A stretch of 64,000 nt of DNA from Pandoraea cepalis. GTDB taxonomy: Bacteria > Pseudomonadota > Gammaproteobacteria > Burkholderiales > Burkholderiaceae. Position numbers and translations under genes: made by a program. Positions 31,767 to 45,346 of this stretch are shown piece after piece. The stretch's first letter is position 1, and each line of letters opens with the position of its first letter. The stretch is taken from positions 1-64,000 of the forward strand of contig NZ_CABPSL010000007.1 of the NCBI RefSeq assembly GCF_902459665.1, written 5' to 3'. The notes beneath the pieces were generated by a model. The model worked only from the letters and a program-made list of their open reading frames with translations. It made no database searches and was not told where the DNA came from.

Positions 31767-32141
31767 ATGCCAACGATTAACCAATTGGTCCGCAAGCCGC
31801 GCACCTCTGCTCAAATCAAGAGCAAGAGCCCGGCCCTGCAGGACTGCCCGCAGCGTCGCGGCGTGTGCACCCGTGTGTACACGACGACGCCGAAGAAGCC
31901 GAACTCCGCATTGCGTAAGGTTGCCAAGGTGCGCCTGACCAACGGTTTCGAAGTCATTTCGTACATCGGCGGTGAAGGCCACAACCTGCAGGAACACTCG
32001 GTCGTGCTGATTCGCGGCGGTCGTGTGAAGGACTTGCCGGGTGTGCGTTACCACATGGTGCGCGGTAGCCTCGACACGCAAGGCGTCAAGGACCGTAAGC
32101 AGTCCCGTTCGAAGTACGGCGCGAAGCGTCCGAAGGCCTAA
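31767..32141 (+). CDS. rpsL: 30S ribosomal protein S12
   Basis: A 124-residue decoding-centre protein that checks codon-anticodon pairing. K43 ([11 protein letters not shown]) and K88 (GGRVKDLPG), the positions altered in streptomycin resistance, are wild type. It is the first gene of the str operon, behind AGGAAATCACA. Confidence 0.99.
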   Translation: MPTINQLVRKPRTSAQIKSKSPALQDCPQRRGVCTRVYTTTPKKPNSALRKVAKVRLTNGFEVISYIGGEGHNLQEHSVVLIRGGRVKDLPGVRYHMVRGSLDTQGVKDRKQSRSKYGAKRPKA

Positions 32142-32266
32142 GCGGCTCAGCGGACATACGTTCGGTGATGGTGTACATCGTCACTGAGTAAGTGGTCACT
32201 CGGCCAGGAAGTGGCTAGTAGGTGACTTGGAGCGAAGCTCCAACTGAATTTATTAAGGAAGAAATC

Positions 32267-32737
32267 ATGCCGCGTCGTCGCGAAGTCCCCAAGCGCGAAG
32301 TGTTGCCCGATCCGAAGTTCGGCAACGTTGATGTCGCTAAATTCATGAACGTGCTCATGCTTGCCGGCAAGAAGTCGGTTGCAGAGCGCATCGTTTATGG
32401 TGCTTTCGAGCAGATCCAAACCAAGGCGGGCAAGGATCCGCTGGAAATCTTCAACACGGCGCTCGGTAACGTGAAGCCGGTGGTTGAAGTCAAGAGCCGC
32501 CGCGTTGGCGGTGCAAACTATCAGGTTCCGGTCGAAGTGCGTCCGTCGCGTCGTATGGCATTGGCGATGCGTTGGTTGCGTGAGGCCGCGAAAAAGCGTA
32601 GTGAGAAGTCGATGGCCCTGCGTCTGGCAGGTGAGCTGATCGAAGCCTCGGAAGGCCGTGGCGGCGCCATGAAGAAGCGTGACGAAGTTCACCGCATGGC
32701 CGAAGCCAACAAGGCATTCTCGCACTTCCGCTTCTGA
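32267..32737 (+). CDS. rpsG: 30S ribosomal protein S7
   Basis: A 156-residue protein that nucleates assembly of the 30S head and contacts E-site tRNA. It starts [19 protein letters not shown] at 32267 behind TAAGGAAGAAATC; the frame is open to 32222. A 7-bp hairpin (TTGGAGC 32227-32233 with GCTCCAA 32237-32243, loop GAA) precedes the start. In E. coli the rpsL-rpsG gap is the S7 repression site, so this region may serve likewise. Confidence 0.98.
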   Translation: MPRRREVPKREVLPDPKFGNVDVAKFMNVLMLAGKKSVAERIVYGAFEQIQTKAGKDPLEIFNTALGNVKPVVEVKSRRVGGANYQVPVEVRPSRRMALAMRWLREAAKKRSEKSMALRLAGELIEASEGRGGAMKKRDEVHRMAEANKAFSHFRF

Positions 32738-32854
32738 CGCTGGCAAGCAGTACCTAGAGCAGAAACCGGGGCGGGTGCGCATGAGAAATTGCGCCTCGCC
32801 CGTTTGTGTTAGTAGCCCCCTCAAAAATGGCGGCTACATTGAAAGAGGCTTAAA

Positions 32855-34957
<2,103 letters not shown>

Positions 34958-34966
34958 TTGAATTGT

Positions 34967-34997
34967 CGGGCGTCTGCACCACGAGGTGCAGCGCCCG
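34967..34997 (+). repeat. Strong hairpin between fusA and tuf
   Basis: CGGGCGTCTGCACC (34967-34980) pairs with GGTGCAGCGCCCG (34985-34997) with one bulged T and an ACGA loop. No T run follows, so it is more likely a processing or stability element than a terminator. Confidence 0.6.
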
Positions 34998-35039
34998 GCG
35001 CACTGTTTAATCGTCTATTCAGTATCTGAGGATTCGGAA

Positions 35040-36248
<1,209 letters not shown>

Positions 36249-36362
36249 TGACGGATTGACGGATGACGGGGGCCTTGGCGCTCCCGTCACCGAAGCTGTG
36301 TTTGCTCTTTGTGATTTACCCGGCACCCGAACGAGGGCTGCCATGCTCTTTGGAGAATTGAC

Positions 36363-36674
36363 ATGCCGAACCAAAAAATCCGCATCCGCCTGAAGGCGTT
36401 CGATTACCGCCTGATCGACCAGTCGGCCGCCGAGATCGTTGAAACCGCCAAGCGCACCGGCGCGATCGTCAAGGGCCCGGTGCCCCTGCCGACGCGCATC
36501 GAGCGTTTCGACATCCTGCGTTCGCCGCACGTCAACAAGACCTCGCGCGACCAGCTCGAAATCCGCACGCACCAGCGCCTGATGGACATCGTCGATCCGA
36601 CGGACAAGACCGTTGACGCACTGATGAAGCTGGACCTGCCGGCTGGCGTCGACGTCGAGATCAAGCTGCAGTAA
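36363..36674 (+). CDS. rpsJ: 30S ribosomal protein S10
   Basis: A 103-residue 30S head protein, also NusE, partner of NusB and NusG in antitermination. The family N-terminus [14 protein letters not shown] and the [11 protein letters not shown] loop are present. Here it follows tuf in the str operon and is separated from the S10 operon by a terminator and a new promoter. Confidence 0.99.
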   Translation: MPNQKIRIRLKAFDYRLIDQSAAEIVETAKRTGAIVKGPVPLPTRIERFDILRSPHVNKTSRDQLEIRTHQRLMDIVDPTDKTVDALMKLDLPAGVDVEIKLQ

Positions 36675-36698
36675 GGCTTGAGCGCGACTTTGCGCTGG

Positions 36699-36732
36699 AA
36701 AGCCCCGCCAATACTGACTCGGCGGGGCTTTT
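36699..36732 (+). terminator. Terminator after rpsJ
   Basis: AAAGCCCCGCC (36699-36709) pairs perfectly with GGCGGGGCTTT (36721-36731) across an 11-base loop, with a T run. It closes the str operon transcript. Confidence 0.88.
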
Positions 36733-36752
36733 GTTATGCGAATTAGCAACAC

Positions 36753-36781
36753 TTGTCAAGCGATAAAAGCTCGTCTATAAT
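36753..36781 (+). promoter_or_regulatory. Promoter of the rplC-led S10 operon
   Basis: TTGTCA (36753-36758), a 17-base spacer and a consensus TATAAT (36776-36781), about 100 bases before rplC and just after the rpsJ terminator. The leader contains a GATGGCCCACG / CGTGGACCATC complementary pair (around 36809-36832) that could form a control hairpin. Confidence 0.88.
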
Positions 36782-36879
36782 GGCGGGCTCAAGTGTAGTT
36801 TTTAAAAGATGGCCCACGTCCGTGGACCATCCTTTTATCATTTAGCCCCGGCCAATCGCAGTCGGGAATGGAGAAAATC

Positions 36880-37536
36880 ATGAGCCTTGGCCTTGTCGGT
36901 CGCAAGGTTGGCATGACGCGTATTTTCACGGACGACGGCGATTCGATTCCCGTCACCGTGCTCGACGTGTCTAACAACCGTGTGACGCAAATCAAGACGG
37001 ATGAAACGGACGGCTACACGGCCGTTCAAGTCACTTTCGGTAACCGTCGCGCCACGCGCGTGACCAAAGCCGCCGCCGGCCACTACGCGAAAGCGGGTGT
37101 CGAAGCCGGTGAAATCCTCAAGGAATTCCGCGTCGAAGCTGCCAAAGCTGCTGAACTGCAGCCGGGCGCAGCCGTTGGCGTCGATCTCTTCCAAGTGGGC
37201 CAGAAGGTCGACGTGCAAGGCGTGTCGATCGGTAAGGGCTACGCCGGTACCATCAAGCGCTACAACTTCGCTTCGGGCCGCGCTTCGCACGGTAACTCGC
37301 GTTCGCACAACGTGCCGGGTTCGATCGGTATGGCGCAGGATCCGGGCCGTGTGTTCCCGGGTAAGCGCATGACGGGTCATCTGGGCGACGTCACCACGAC
37401 GGTGCAGAATCTCGAAATCGCGCGCATTGACGCTGAACGTGGCCTGATCTTCGTGAAGGGTGCCGTTCCGGGCGCCAACGAAGGCAAGGTTTTCGTGACC
37501 ACGGCAGTCAAGGCCAAACTCGCGAAGGGAGCGTAA
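36880..37536 (+). CDS. rplC: 50S ribosomal protein L3
   Basis: A 218-residue protein near the peptidyl transferase centre and an early 50S assembly factor. The start [16 protein letters not shown] at 36880 follows a GGAATGGAG site; an in-frame Met at 36868 is upstream. The glutamine that PrmB methylates lies in the [12 protein letters not shown] loop. Confidence 0.98.
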   Translation: MSLGLVGRKVGMTRIFTDDGDSIPVTVLDVSNNRVTQIKTDETDGYTAVQVTFGNRRATRVTKAAAGHYAKAGVEAGEILKEFRVEAAKAAELQPGAAVGVDLFQVGQKVDVQGVSIGKGYAGTIKRYNFASGRASHGNSRSHNVPGSIGMAQDPGRVFPGKRMTGHLGDVTTTVQNLEIARIDAERGLIFVKGAVPGANEGKVFVTTAVKAKLAKGA

Positions 37537-37538
37537 CA

Positions 37539-38159
37539 ATGGAACTGAAGCTCCTGAATGAGCAAGGTCAGGAAGGCGCAGCGGTCAACGCGTCGGACGT
37601 CGTGTTCGGCCGTGACTACAACGAAGCGCTGATCCATCAGGTTGTGGTGGCTTACCAAGCCAACGCCCGCAGCGGCAATCGTGCGCAGAAAGACCGTGAA
37701 CAGGTCAAGCACACGACCAAGAAGCCGTGGCGTCAGAAGGGTACGGGCCGTGCTCGTGCCGGTATGTCGTCGAGCCCGTTGTGGCGCGGCGGTGGCCGTA
37801 TCTTCCCGAATTCGCCGGAAGAGAACTTCACCCACAAGGTCAACAAGAAGATGTACCGCGCCGGTGTGTGCTCGATTCTGTCGCAGCTCGCCCGTGAAGG
37901 TCGTCTGTCGGTGGTCGAGGACATCAAGCTGGATGCGCCGAAGACCAAACTGCTCGCTGAAAAGATCAAGGCCATGGGTCTTGAGTCGGTGCTGCTGATC
38001 ACGGATAGCGTGGACGAGAACCTGTTCCTGGCCTCGCGCAATCTGGCTCACGTTGCCGTCACCGAGCCGCGTTTCGCCGACCCGCTGTCGCTCATCTACT
38101 TCAAGACGGTGCTGGTGACGAAGGGCGCGATCGCCAAGATTGAGGAGATGCTGTCATGA
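37539..38159 (+). CDS. rplD: 50S ribosomal protein L4
   Basis: A 206-residue protein. Its extended loop ([11 protein letters not shown], then [11 protein letters not shown]) reaches the exit tunnel and is where macrolide resistance changes occur; it looks wild type. In E. coli L4 also represses the S10 operon. It starts two bases after the rplC stop and overlaps rplW by four bases. Confidence 0.98.
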   Translation: MELKLLNEQGQEGAAVNASDVVFGRDYNEALIHQVVVAYQANARSGNRAQKDREQVKHTTKKPWRQKGTGRARAGMSSSPLWRGGGRIFPNSPEENFTHKVNKKMYRAGVCSILSQLAREGRLSVVEDIKLDAPKTKLLAEKIKAMGLESVLLITDSVDENLFLASRNLAHVAVTEPRFADPLSLIYFKTVLVTKGAIAKIEEMLS

Positions 38160-38470
38160 GCGACGTGCGTAAAAATGACCATCGTCTGTACCAGGTCCTG
38201 CTCTCGCCGGTGATCTCCGAAAAGGCGACGCTGGTGGCTGACAAGAACGAACAAGTGGTGTTCCAAGTCGCACGCGACGCGAACAAGCAAGAAGTGAAGG
38301 CTGCGGTTGAGCTTCTCTTCAAGGTGGAAGTCGAGTCGGTGCAGATTCTGAACCGCAAGGGCAAGCAAAAGCGCTTTGGCCGCTTCATGGGTCGTCGCGA
38401 CCATGAAAAGAAGGCCTACGTGAGCCTGAAGCCGGGTCAGGAAATCAATTTTGAAGCGGAGGCCAAGTAA
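38156..38470 (+). CDS. rplW: 50S ribosomal protein L23
   Basis: A 104-residue tunnel-exit protein, docking site for trigger factor and SRP. The core [20 protein letters not shown] is intact. Its ATG overlaps the rplD stop (ATGA), implying coupled translation. Confidence 0.98.
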   Translation: MSDVRKNDHRLYQVLLSPVISEKATLVADKNEQVVFQVARDANKQEVKAAVELLFKVEVESVQILNRKGKQKRFGRFMGRRDHEKKAYVSLKPGQEINFEAEAK

Positions 38471-38472
38471 TC

Positions 38473-39300
38473 ATGGCACTCGTCAAAACGAAACCGACGT
38501 CGCCGGGCCGCCGTTCGCTGGTCAAGGTCGTCAACAAGGATCTGCACAAGGGCAAGCCGTTCGCCCCGCTGCTCGATACCAAGAGCAAGACCGCTGGCCG
38601 TAACAACAACGGTCACATCACCACCCGTCATATGGGTGGCGGTCACAAGCAACACTACCGTATCGTCGATTTCCGTCGCAACAAGGACGGCATCACGGCG
38701 AAGGTTGAGCGTCTGGAATACGATCCGAACCGCAGCGCGAACATTGCTCTGCTGTGCTACGCCGACGGCGAGCGTCGTTACATCCTTGCACCGAAGGGCA
38801 TGACCGTCGGCCAGCAAGTGGTGAGCGGCTCGGAAGCCCCGATCAAATCGGGTAACACCCTGCCGATCCGTAACATCCCGGTCGGTACGACGATTCACGG
38901 CATCGAACTTCTGCCGGGCAAGGGTGCGCAAATCGCCCGTGCCGCCGGCACGTCGGCCATGCTGCTGGCTCGCGAAGGCACGTACGCTCAAGTGCGTCTG
39001 CGTTCGGGTGAAGTGCGTCGCGTGCACATCGAGTGCCGCGCGACCATCGGTGAAGTCGGTAACGAAGAGCATAGCCTGCGCCAATTGGGCAAGGCCGGTG
39101 CAAAGCGTTGGCGCGGTATTCGTCCGACCGTTCGCGGTGTGGCGATGAACCCGGTGGATCACCCGCACGGTGGTGGTGAAGGTCGTACGGCGGCGGGTCG
39201 TCATCCGGTCAGCCCGTGGGGTCAGCATACCAAGGGTAAGCGTACCCGTTCGACCAAGCGCACCGACAGCATGATCGTTCAGCGTCGCAAGAAGCGTTAA
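38473..39300 (+). CDS. rplB: 50S ribosomal protein L2
   Basis: A 275-residue protein required for subunit joining and peptidyl transfer. It has the conserved [18 protein letters not shown] segment near the C-terminus, with the histidine implicated in activity, and [18 protein letters not shown] near the N-terminus. It starts 2 bases after the rplW stop. Confidence 0.99.
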   Translation: MALVKTKPTSPGRRSLVKVVNKDLHKGKPFAPLLDTKSKTAGRNNNGHITTRHMGGGHKQHYRIVDFRRNKDGITAKVERLEYDPNRSANIALLCYADGERRYILAPKGMTVGQQVVSGSEAPIKSGNTLPIRNIPVGTTIHGIELLPGKGAQIARAAGTSAMLLAREGTYAQVRLRSGEVRRVHIECRATIGEVGNEEHSLRQLGKAGAKRWRGIRPTVRGVAMNPVDHPHGGGEGRTAAGRHPVSPWGQHTKGKRTRSTKRTDSMIVQRRKKR

Positions 39301-39313
39301 TTGGAGCTAGCAA

Positions 39314-39589
39314 ATGACTCGTTCTGTTAAAAAAGGTCCGTTTTGCGACGCTCACCTGCTGAAAAAAGTGGAAGCGGCGGCTGCATCGCGTGACAAAAAG
39401 CCGATCAAGACCTGGTCGCGTCGTTCGACCGTCCTGCCCGATTTCATCGGCCTGACGATCGCTGTGCATAACGGCCGTCAACACGTGCCGGTGTACGTGA
39501 CGGAAAACATGGTCGGCCACAAGCTGGGTGAGTTCGCTCTCACCCGTACCTTCAAGGGCCATGCGGCCGACAAGAAGGCGAAGAAATAA
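39314..39589 (+). CDS. rpsS: 30S ribosomal protein S19
   Basis: A 91-residue 30S head protein contacting S13 and the A-site finger. The family starts [12 protein letters not shown] and contains [34 protein letters not shown] site precedes the start. Confidence 0.98.
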   Translation: MTRSVKKGPFCDAHLLKKVEAAAASRDKKPIKTWSRRSTVLPDFIGLTIAVHNGRQHVPVYVTENMVGHKLGEFALTRTFKGHAADKKAKK

Positions 39590-39599
39590 GGGGCCGACC

Positions 39600-39929
39600 A
39601 TGGAAGTAAAAGCAATTCATCGCGATGCTCGTATCTCAGCGCAAAAAACGCGTCTGGTCGCTGACCAGATCCGTGGACTGCCGCTGGAGCGCGCACTCAA
39701 TGTCCTGACCTTCTCGCCGAAGAAGGCCGCGGTCATCATCAAGAAGGTGCTCGAGTCGGCTATCGCCAACGCCGAGCACAATGAAGGTGCTGACATCGAC
39801 GAACTGCGCGTCAAGGGCATTTTCGTCGACAAGGCGACCTCGCTCAAGCGTTTCACCGCGCGTGCTAAGGGCCGTGGTAACCGCATCGAGAAGCAAACCT
39901 GTCACATCACTGTGACGCTGGGCAACTAA
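39600..39929 (+). CDS. rplV: 50S ribosomal protein L22
   Basis: A 109-residue protein whose beta-hairpin lines the exit tunnel. ATG 39600 gives [16 protein letters not shown], 10 bases after rpsS with AAGGGGCCGACC ahead; the frame is open upstream within rpsS, which is an artefact. The hairpin residues ITVTLGN close the protein. Confidence 0.98.
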   Translation: MEVKAIHRDARISAQKTRLVADQIRGLPLERALNVLTFSPKKAAVIIKKVLESAIANAEHNEGADIDELRVKGIFVDKATSLKRFTARAKGRGNRIEKQTCHITVTLGN

Positions 39930-39938
39930 GGGGTCACG

Positions 39939-40745
39939 ATGGGACAGAAAATTCATCCGACTGGCTTCCGTCTGGCGGTCAGTCGTAACTGGGCTTCGCG
40001 TTGGTACGCCAACAACCAGAACTTCGCGCAGATGTTGAAGGAAGACATCGGCGTTCGCGAATACCTGAAGAAGAAGCTGAAGAACGCTTCGGTCGGCCGC
40101 GTCATCATCGAGCGTCCGGCACGTAATGCTCGCATTACGATTTTCAGCTCGCGTCCGGGTGTTGTGATCGGCAAGAAGGGCGAGGACATCGAAATCCTCA
40201 AGGCCGAGCTGCAAAAGCGCATGGGCGTGCCCGTGCACGTGAACATCGAGGAAATCCGCAAGCCGGAAACCGATGCGCAGCTCATCGCCGATTCGATCGC
40301 TCAGCAGCTCGAGCGCCGTATCATGTTCCGTCGCGCCATGAAGCGTGCGATGCAGAACGCGATGCGTCTGGGTGCCCAAGGCATCAAGATCATGAGCGCG
40401 GGCCGTTTGAACGGTATCGAAATCGCCCGTACCGAGTGGTATCGCGAAGGCCGTGTGCCCCTGCACACGCTGCGTGCCGACATCGACTACGCAACTTCGG
40501 AAGCGAAGACGACGTACGGCATCATCGGTATCAAGGTGTGGGTGTACAAGGGTGACACGCTGGGCCGCAACGACGCTCCGGTGGCTGAAGAGCCGGCCGA
40601 AGACAAGCGTCCGCGCCGCAACGCGCGTCCGGGCGGCGACCGTCGCCCCCGTCGTGACGATGCTGGCGATAAGGCCGGCGCGAAGCGCGGTGGTGCACGA
40701 CGCCCGGCTGGCAAGCCTGAAGGCGACGCCAAGACTGGAGAATAA
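39939..40745 (+). CDS. rpsC: 30S ribosomal protein S3
   Basis: A 268-residue protein at the mRNA entry site with helicase function. The KH domain includes [13 protein letters not shown] and the C-domain is intact. A lineage-typical basic tail of about 50 residues ([18 protein letters not shown] and on) makes it longer than the 233 residues of E. coli. Confidence 0.98.
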   Translation: MGQKIHPTGFRLAVSRNWASRWYANNQNFAQMLKEDIGVREYLKKKLKNASVGRVIIERPARNARITIFSSRPGVVIGKKGEDIEILKAELQKRMGVPVHVNIEEIRKPETDAQLIADSIAQQLERRIMFRRAMKRAMQNAMRLGAQGIKIMSAGRLNGIEIARTEWYREGRVPLHTLRADIDYATSEAKTTYGIIGIKVWVYKGDTLGRNDAPVAEEPAEDKRPRRNARPGGDRRPRRDDAGDKAGAKRGGARRPAGKPEGDAKTGE

Positions 40746-40747
40746 TC

Positions 40748-41164
40748 ATGCTGCAACCGAAACGCAGAAAGTATCGCAAAGAGCAGAAGGGCCGTAACAC
40801 TGGCGTTGCCACGCGTGGTAACGAAGTGTCGTTCGGCGAATTCGGTCTGAAGGCGGTCGGTCGTGGACGTCTGACGGCTCGTCAAATCGAAGCCGCGCGT
40901 CGTGCCATGACTCGCCACATCAAGCGCGGTGGTCGTATCTGGATCCGTATCTTCCCGGACAAGCCGATCTCGCAAAAGCCGGCAGAAGTGCGTATGGGTA
41001 ACGGTAAGGGTAACCCGGAGTACTACGTCGCCGAGATTCAACCGGGCAAGATGCTGTACGAAATGGACGGTGTGGATGAAGCGTTGGCGCGCGAGGCGTT
41101 CCGCCTGGCTGCTGCCAAGCTGCCGATTCAGACGACGTTCTTCGTACGTCGCCTTGGCGCCTGA
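40748..41164 (+). CDS. rplP: 50S ribosomal protein L16
   Basis: A 138-residue protein that binds at the A-site tRNA elbow. The start [17 protein letters not shown] and the [15 protein letters not shown] segment are canonical. Its ATG is two bases after the rpsC stop. Confidence 0.99.
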   Translation: MLQPKRRKYRKEQKGRNTGVATRGNEVSFGEFGLKAVGRGRLTARQIEAARRAMTRHIKRGGRIWIRIFPDKPISQKPAEVRMGNGKGNPEYYVAEIQPGKMLYEMDGVDEALAREAFRLAAAKLPIQTTFFVRRLGA

Positions 41165-41178
41165 GGGGAGAATTTGAA

Positions 41179-41373
41179 ATGAAAGCATCCGAACTTCGTG
41201 CCAAGGATCTCGACGGCCTGAACAAGGAACTGTCGGATCTGCTGAAGGCCCAATTCGGTCTTCGCATGCAAGCGGGCACCCAACAGCTGAGCAACACCAG
41301 CCAGCTGAAGAAGGTGCGCAAGGACATCGCGCGTGTGCGTACCGTGTTGACTGAGAAGGCGAGCCAGAAATGA
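41179..41373 (+). CDS. rpmC: 50S ribosomal protein L29
   Basis: A 64-residue helical-hairpin protein near the tunnel exit, next to L23. The [19 protein letters not shown] and [16 protein letters not shown] helices are visible. Its stop overlaps the rpsQ ATG by four bases. Confidence 0.98.
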   Translation: MKASELRAKDLDGLNKELSDLLKAQFGLRMQAGTQQLSNTSQLKKVRKDIARVRTVLTEKASQK

Positions 41374-41642
41374 ACGATACCGCTAAGACCGCGCTGAAGC
41401 GTACCCTCGTGGGTAAGGTTGTCAGCGACAAGATGGACAAGACGGTTACCGTGCTGGTCGAGCGTCAAATGAAGCACCCGCTCTACGGCAAGTACATCGT
41501 GCGCTCGAAGAAGTACCACGCGCACGATGAGACCAACCAGTACAAGGAAGGCGATACGGTCGAGATTCAAGAATCCCGCCCGCTGTCGAAGACCAAGGCC
41601 TGGACGGTCTCCCGTCTCGTGGAAGCCGCTCGCATCATCTAA
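41370..41642 (+). CDS. rpsQ: 30S ribosomal protein S17
   Basis: A 90-residue OB-fold primary binding protein of 16S rRNA. It contains [19 protein letters not shown] and the ECRPLSK-like ESRPLSKTK segment. It overlaps rpmC by ATGA. It is the last gene before a gap with a new promoter. Confidence 0.98.
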   Translation: MNDTAKTALKRTLVGKVVSDKMDKTVTVLVERQMKHPLYGKYIVRSKKYHAHDETNQYKEGDTVEIQESRPLSKTKAWTVSRLVEAARII

Positions 41643-41666
41643 AGCGCGCTGAAGCGAAGGCTTGAC

Positions 41667-41695
41667 TTGCAAGTCCGGAATTATCGATGTATAAT
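41667..41695 (+). promoter_or_regulatory. Promoter of the spc operon (rplN)
   Basis: TTGCAA (41667-41672), a 17-base spacer and consensus TATAAT (41690-41695). A TTGACT at 41662 would give a 22-base spacer and is less likely. The -10 lies at the loop and right arm of a perfect palindrome. Confidence 0.75.
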
Positions 41696-41703
41696 TCCGG
41701 ACT
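41672..41703. repeat. 13-bp perfect inverted repeat overlapping the rplN promoter
   Basis: AGTCCGGAATTAT (41672-41684) and ATAATTCCGGACT (41691-41703) with loop CGATGT. Read as RNA from upstream it is a hairpin followed by TTCCGCTTC, so it may also act as a weak end for the S10 operon transcript. Confidence 0.8.
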
Positions 41704-41907
41704 TTCCGCTTCTTTCGCTAAAACCGGTCTTTGGTTTCGCAAGGGAGTGGATGGCTTCCGAAGCCGATTCGTATCCTCTACGAGTCTGGTCGAGGTAGCA
41801 AAGTTGTCCACTTTTGAACGACTCAACCCAAACGGCACCCTTTGGTGCTGACGGGGACCAAGACTGACCGATGCGTATGTGTCGGATTAAGTTGGGAAGA
41901 TAACACC

Positions 41908-42276
41908 ATGATTCAAACTGAAACCCGGCTCGAAGTAGCCGACAACACCGGTGCGCGCGAAGTGATGTGCATCAAGGTGCTGGGCGGCTCCAAGCGTCGC
42001 TACGCCGGCATTGGCGACATCATCAAGGTCAGCGTGAAGGATGCTGCCCCGCGTGGTCGTGTCAAGAAGGGCGAAATCTATAACGCAGTGGTCGTGCGCA
42101 CCGCCAAGGGCGTGCGTCGCCAGGACGGCTCGCTGGTCAAATTCGACGGCAACGCCGCCGTGCTGCTTAACACCAAGCTTGAGCCGATCGGCACCCGTAT
42201 CTTCGGGCCGGTTACGCGTGAACTGCGTACCGAACGCTTCATGAAGATCGTGTCGCTGGCCCCGGAAGTGCTGTAA
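41908..42276 (+). CDS. rplN: 50S ribosomal protein L14
   Basis: A 122-residue protein at the subunit interface. It starts [18 protein letters not shown] at 41908 behind GGGAAGATAACACC, and contains [19 protein letters not shown]. It is the first gene of the spc group. Confidence 0.99.
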   Translation: MIQTETRLEVADNTGAREVMCIKVLGGSKRRYAGIGDIIKVSVKDAAPRGRVKKGEIYNAVVVRTAKGVRRQDGSLVKFDGNAAVLLNTKLEPIGTRIFGPVTRELRTERFMKIVSLAPEVL

Positions 42277-42287
42277 GGAGCCGACAC

Positions 42288-42596
42288 ATGAACAAGATTC
42301 GTAAGGGTGACCAGGTCATCGTGCTGACGGGTAAGGACAAGGCCAAGCGTGGCACGGTCCTGGCCATTGATGGCGACAAGTTGGTCGTCGAGGGCGTGAA
42401 CGTTGCCAAAAAGCACGTCAAGCCGAACCCGATGAAGGGTACGCAAGGTGGCGTGGTCGACAAGACGATGCCGATCCACGTGTCGAACGTGGCGCTGGTG
42501 GATGCCAATGGCAAGCCGTCGCGCGTGGGCATCAAGGTCGAAGACGGCAAGAAGGTCCGCTTCCTCAAGACGACCGGTACGGTCGTCGGTGCCTAA
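42288..42596 (+). CDS. rplX: 50S ribosomal protein L24
   Basis: A 102-residue KOW-domain assembly initiator of the 50S subunit. The KOW segment [20 protein letters not shown] starts at residue 3. TAAGGAGCCGACAC precedes the start. Confidence 0.98.
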   Translation: MNKIRKGDQVIVLTGKDKAKRGTVLAIDGDKLVVEGVNVAKKHVKPNPMKGTQGGVVDKTMPIHVSNVALVDANGKPSRVGIKVEDGKKVRFLKTTGTVVGA

Positions 42597-42615
42597 GTCG
42601 CAGGGAGTATAGATA

Positions 42616-43155
42616 ATGGCCCGTTTGCAAGAATTCTATAAAGACAAGGTTGTCGCCGAGCTGACAAAGCAGTTCGGTTACAAGTCTGTCATGGAAGTGC
42701 CGCGCATCACCAAGATCACCCTGAACATGGGCCTTGGTCAAGCCGTTGCTGACAAGAAGATCATTGAGCACGCCGTTGGCGACCTGACGAAAATCGCCGG
42801 CCAAAAGCCGGTGGTGACGAAGGCTCGCAAGGCAATTGCCGGTTTCAAGATCCGCGAAGGTTACCCGATCGGTACGATGGTGACGCTGCGCGGCGAGCGT
42901 ATGTTCGAATTCCTGGATCGTTTCATCACCGTGGCTCTGCCGCGCGTGCGTGACTTCCGTGGTATTTCGGGTCGTGCGTTCGATGGTCGTGGCAACTACA
43001 ACATCGGTGTGAAGGAACAGATCATCTTCCCCGAAATCGAGTACGACAAAATCGACGCGCTGCGTGGTCTGAATATCAGCATCACCACGACCGCGAAGAC
43101 TGACGAAGAAGCGAAGGCTCTTCTGTCGGCGTTCAAATTCCCGTTCCGTAACTGA
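42616..43155 (+). CDS. rplE: 50S ribosomal protein L5
   Basis: A 179-residue 5S rRNA-binding protein touching the P-site tRNA and S13. It contains [14 protein letters not shown] and the [21 protein letters not shown] core. It begins [13 protein letters not shown] behind a CAGGGAGT site. Confidence 0.98.
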   Translation: MARLQEFYKDKVVAELTKQFGYKSVMEVPRITKITLNMGLGQAVADKKIIEHAVGDLTKIAGQKPVVTKARKAIAGFKIREGYPIGTMVTLRGERMFEFLDRFITVALPRVRDFRGISGRAFDGRGNYNIGVKEQIIFPEIEYDKIDALRGLNISITTTAKTDEEAKALLSAFKFPFRN

Positions 43156-43162
43156 GGTAATC

Positions 43163-43468
43163 GTGGCTAAACTGGCACTTATCGAACGCGAAAAGAAACG
43201 CGCCCGTCTGGCGCAGAAGTTTTCTGCCAAGCGCGCCGCCCTCAAAGCGACCATCGAAGACACCAGCAAGTCGGAAGACGAGCGTTATGAAGCACGTCTG
43301 GCGCTGCAACAGCTGCCGCGTAACGCCAATCCGACGCGTCAACGCAATCGTTGCGACCTGACTGGCCGTCCGCGCGGTACCTTCCGCAAATTCGGCCTGG
43401 CCCGTAACAAGATCCGTGAAATCGCCTTCCGTGGCGAAATCCCGGGCGTGACCAAAGCAAGCTGGTAA
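43163..43468 (+). CDS. rpsN: 30S ribosomal protein S14 (zinc-free type)
   Basis: A 101-residue 30S head protein that begins with GTG behind TGAGGTAATC. It has the long form without the CxxC zinc pairs ([21 protein letters not shown]). It lies 7 bases after rplE. Confidence 0.97.
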   Translation: MAKLALIEREKKRARLAQKFSAKRAALKATIEDTSKSEDERYEARLALQQLPRNANPTRQRNRCDLTGRPRGTFRKFGLARNKIREIAFRGEIPGVTKASW

Positions 43469-43481
43469 TAGGAGAAGCACC

Positions 43482-43877
43482 ATGAGCATGAGCGATCCTA
43501 TCGCCGATATGCTGACTCGCATCCGCAACGCTCAGATGGTTGAGAAAGCATCGGTGAAGATGCCCTCTTCCAAGCTGAAGGTCTCGATCGCCAAAGTCCT
43601 GAAGGACGAAGGCTACATCGAAGACTTCGCGGTTGAAGCAGAAGAAACGAAGGCAGTGTTGAACATCGCACTGAAGTACTACGCTGGCCGTCCGGTGATC
43701 GAGCGCCTCGAGCGCGTGTCCCGCCCCGGTCTTCGTGTGTACAAGAGCCGCAACGACATCCCGCAGGTCATGAATGGCCTCGGCGTTGCAATCGTCTCGA
43801 CCCCGAAGGGCGTGATGACTGATCGCAAGGCACGCGCCACCGGCGTGGGCGGCGAAGTCATCTGCTACGTCGCCTAA
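43482..43877 (+). CDS. rpsH: 30S ribosomal protein S8
   Basis: A 131-residue 16S rRNA-binding protein ([16 protein letters not shown], then [21 protein letters not shown]). In E. coli S8 represses the spc operon at rplE; no target was mapped here. An AGGAGAAGCACC site precedes the start. Confidence 0.98.
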   Translation: MSMSDPIADMLTRIRNAQMVEKASVKMPSSKLKVSIAKVLKDEGYIEDFAVEAEETKAVLNIALKYYAGRPVIERLERVSRPGLRVYKSRNDIPQVMNGLGVAIVSTPKGVMTDRKARATGVGGEVICYVA

Positions 43878-43892
43878 CCGAGGAGCGTTGAA

Positions 43893-44426
43893 ATGTCTCG
43901 AGTAGGTAAGAGTCCCATTGCATTGCCGAAGGGCGTAGAAGCAACGCTGGCAGGCAATGTGCTGACGATCAAGGGTGCCCTGGGTTCGCTGACCCGCGGT
44001 GTGAATGCCCTCGTGAACGTCAAGATCGAAGACGGCACCATCACCTTCGCCCCGGCCGACGAAAGCCGCGAAGCGAATGCGCTGTATGGCACCGAACGTG
44101 CACTGGTCAACAATATGGTGACCGGTGTGAGCAAGGGTTTCGAAAAGAAACTGCAACTCGTTGGCGTGGGTTACCGCGCCAAGGCTGAAGGTGCAAACCT
44201 GAAGCTCGAGCTGGGTTTCTCGCACGATGTCGTGCATGCCATGCCGGAAGGCGTGAAGGCCGAGACCCCGACGCAGACGGAGATCATCATCAAAGGCGTT
44301 GATAAGCAACGCATCGGACAAGTGGCTGCGGAAGTTCGCGGTTACCGTCCGCCCGAACCCTACAAGGGCAAGGGCGTCCGCTATGCGGACGAGGTGGTGA
44401 TCCTCAAGGAAACCAAGAAGAAGTAA
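43893..44426 (+). CDS. rplF: 50S ribosomal protein L6
   Basis: A 177-residue protein with two similar alpha/beta domains near the sarcin-ricin loop. It begins [16 protein letters not shown]; the C-terminal [18 protein letters not shown] is typical. A CGAGGAGCG site precedes the start. Confidence 0.98.
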   Translation: MSRVGKSPIALPKGVEATLAGNVLTIKGALGSLTRGVNALVNVKIEDGTITFAPADESREANALYGTERALVNNMVTGVSKGFEKKLQLVGVGYRAKAEGANLKLELGFSHDVVHAMPEGVKAETPTQTEIIIKGVDKQRIGQVAAEVRGYRPPEPYKGKGVRYADEVVILKETKKK

Positions 44427-44437
44427 GGGTGCGAAAC

Positions 44438-44803
44438 ATGGACAAGAAACAATCTCGTGTGCGCCGTGCTCGCCAGACTCGTATCAAGCTGGCAGCTCAA
44501 AAGGTGCATCGCCTTTCCGTGCATCGCACCAACGTGCACATCTACGCGCAAGTTTTTTCGGAAGACGGCACGCAAGTGCTGGCCAGCGCTTCGACGCTGG
44601 AAGCCGAAGTGCGCAAGGAACTGGGCGACAAGGAAGGCAAGGGTGGCAACGCTGCGGCCGCTGCACTGATCGGCCGTCGTATCGCCGAGAAGGCGAAGGC
44701 TGCCGGCATCGAAAGCGTGGCTTTCGACCGCTCGGGCTTCCGCTATCACGGTCGCGTCAAGGCTCTGGCCGACGCTGCCCGTGAAGCCGGCCTCAAGTTC
44801 TAA
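44438..44803 (+). CDS. rplR: 50S ribosomal protein L18
   Basis: A 121-residue 5S rRNA-binding protein ([13 protein letters not shown], then [20 protein letters not shown]). ATG 44438 gives MDKKQSR and is preferred over the in-frame GTG at 44429, which is part of its ribosome binding region. Confidence 0.97.
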   Translation: MDKKQSRVRRARQTRIKLAAQKVHRLSVHRTNVHIYAQVFSEDGTQVLASASTLEAEVRKELGDKEGKGGNAAAAALIGRRIAEKAKAAGIESVAFDRSGFRYHGRVKALADAAREAGLKF

Positions 44804-44816
44804 GTAAGGATCCGTC

Positions 44817-45335
44817 ATGGCAAAGATGCAAGCGAAAGTTCAGGCTGACGAACGCGACGACGGCCTTCGCGAGAAGATGATCGCGGTCAACCGTGTCACG
44901 AAGGTTGTGAAGGGTGGCCGTATTCTCGGTTTTGCCGCGTTGACCGTGGTTGGTGACGGCGATGGCCGCATCGGCATGGGCAAGGGCAAGGCGAAGGAAG
45001 TGCCGGTTGCCGTTCAAAAGGCAATGGAACAAGCCCGCCGCAATATGTTCAAGGTGCCCCTGAAGAACGGCACCCTGCAACACAACGTTCTCGGCCAGCA
45101 TGGCGCCTCGCGCGTCCTGATGTCGCCGGCGAAGGACGGTACCGGTGTTATCGCCGGTGGCCCGATGCGCGCGGTGTTCGAGGTGATGGGCGTGACCAAC
45201 GTGGTGACGAAGAGCCTTGGCTCGACGAACCCGTACAACCTGGTCCGCGCCACGCTCGACGGCCTGAAGAAACAATCGACTCCTGCTGACATCGCCGCCA
45301 AGCGTGGCAAGTCGGTGGAAGAGATCCTCGGCTAA
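44817..45335 (+). CDS. rpsE: 30S ribosomal protein S5
   Basis: A 172-residue protein at the mRNA entry, involved in accuracy. The N-domain has [21 protein letters not shown] and the C-domain has [18 protein letters not shown]. The spectinomycin-loop region (VTKVVKGGR) appears wild type. Confidence 0.98.
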   Translation: MAKMQAKVQADERDDGLREKMIAVNRVTKVVKGGRILGFAALTVVGDGDGRIGMGKGKAKEVPVAVQKAMEQARRNMFKVPLKNGTLQHNVLGQHGASRVLMSPAKDGTGVIAGGPMRAVFEVMGVTNVVTKSLGSTNPYNLVRATLDGLKKQSTPADIAAKRGKSVEEILG

Positions 45336-45346
45336 GGGTGATCAAT

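Larger units (their letters stand above)
41643..41907 (+). other. rpsQ-rplN intergenic region
   Basis: 265 bases holding the rplN promoter and the palindrome listed separately, then a leader of about 200 bases without a supported gene. The upstream part of the open frame running into rplN (from 41842) is not family-like. Confidence 0.6.

Noticed and set aside
41662-41695. TTGACT as the -35 box of the rplN promoter
   Set aside because: It would leave a 22-base spacer to TATAAT; TTGCAA five bases later gives the ideal 17.
43163-43468. S14 as a degenerate zinc protein
   Set aside because: The long zinc-free S14 form without CxxC pairs is standard in proteobacteria.
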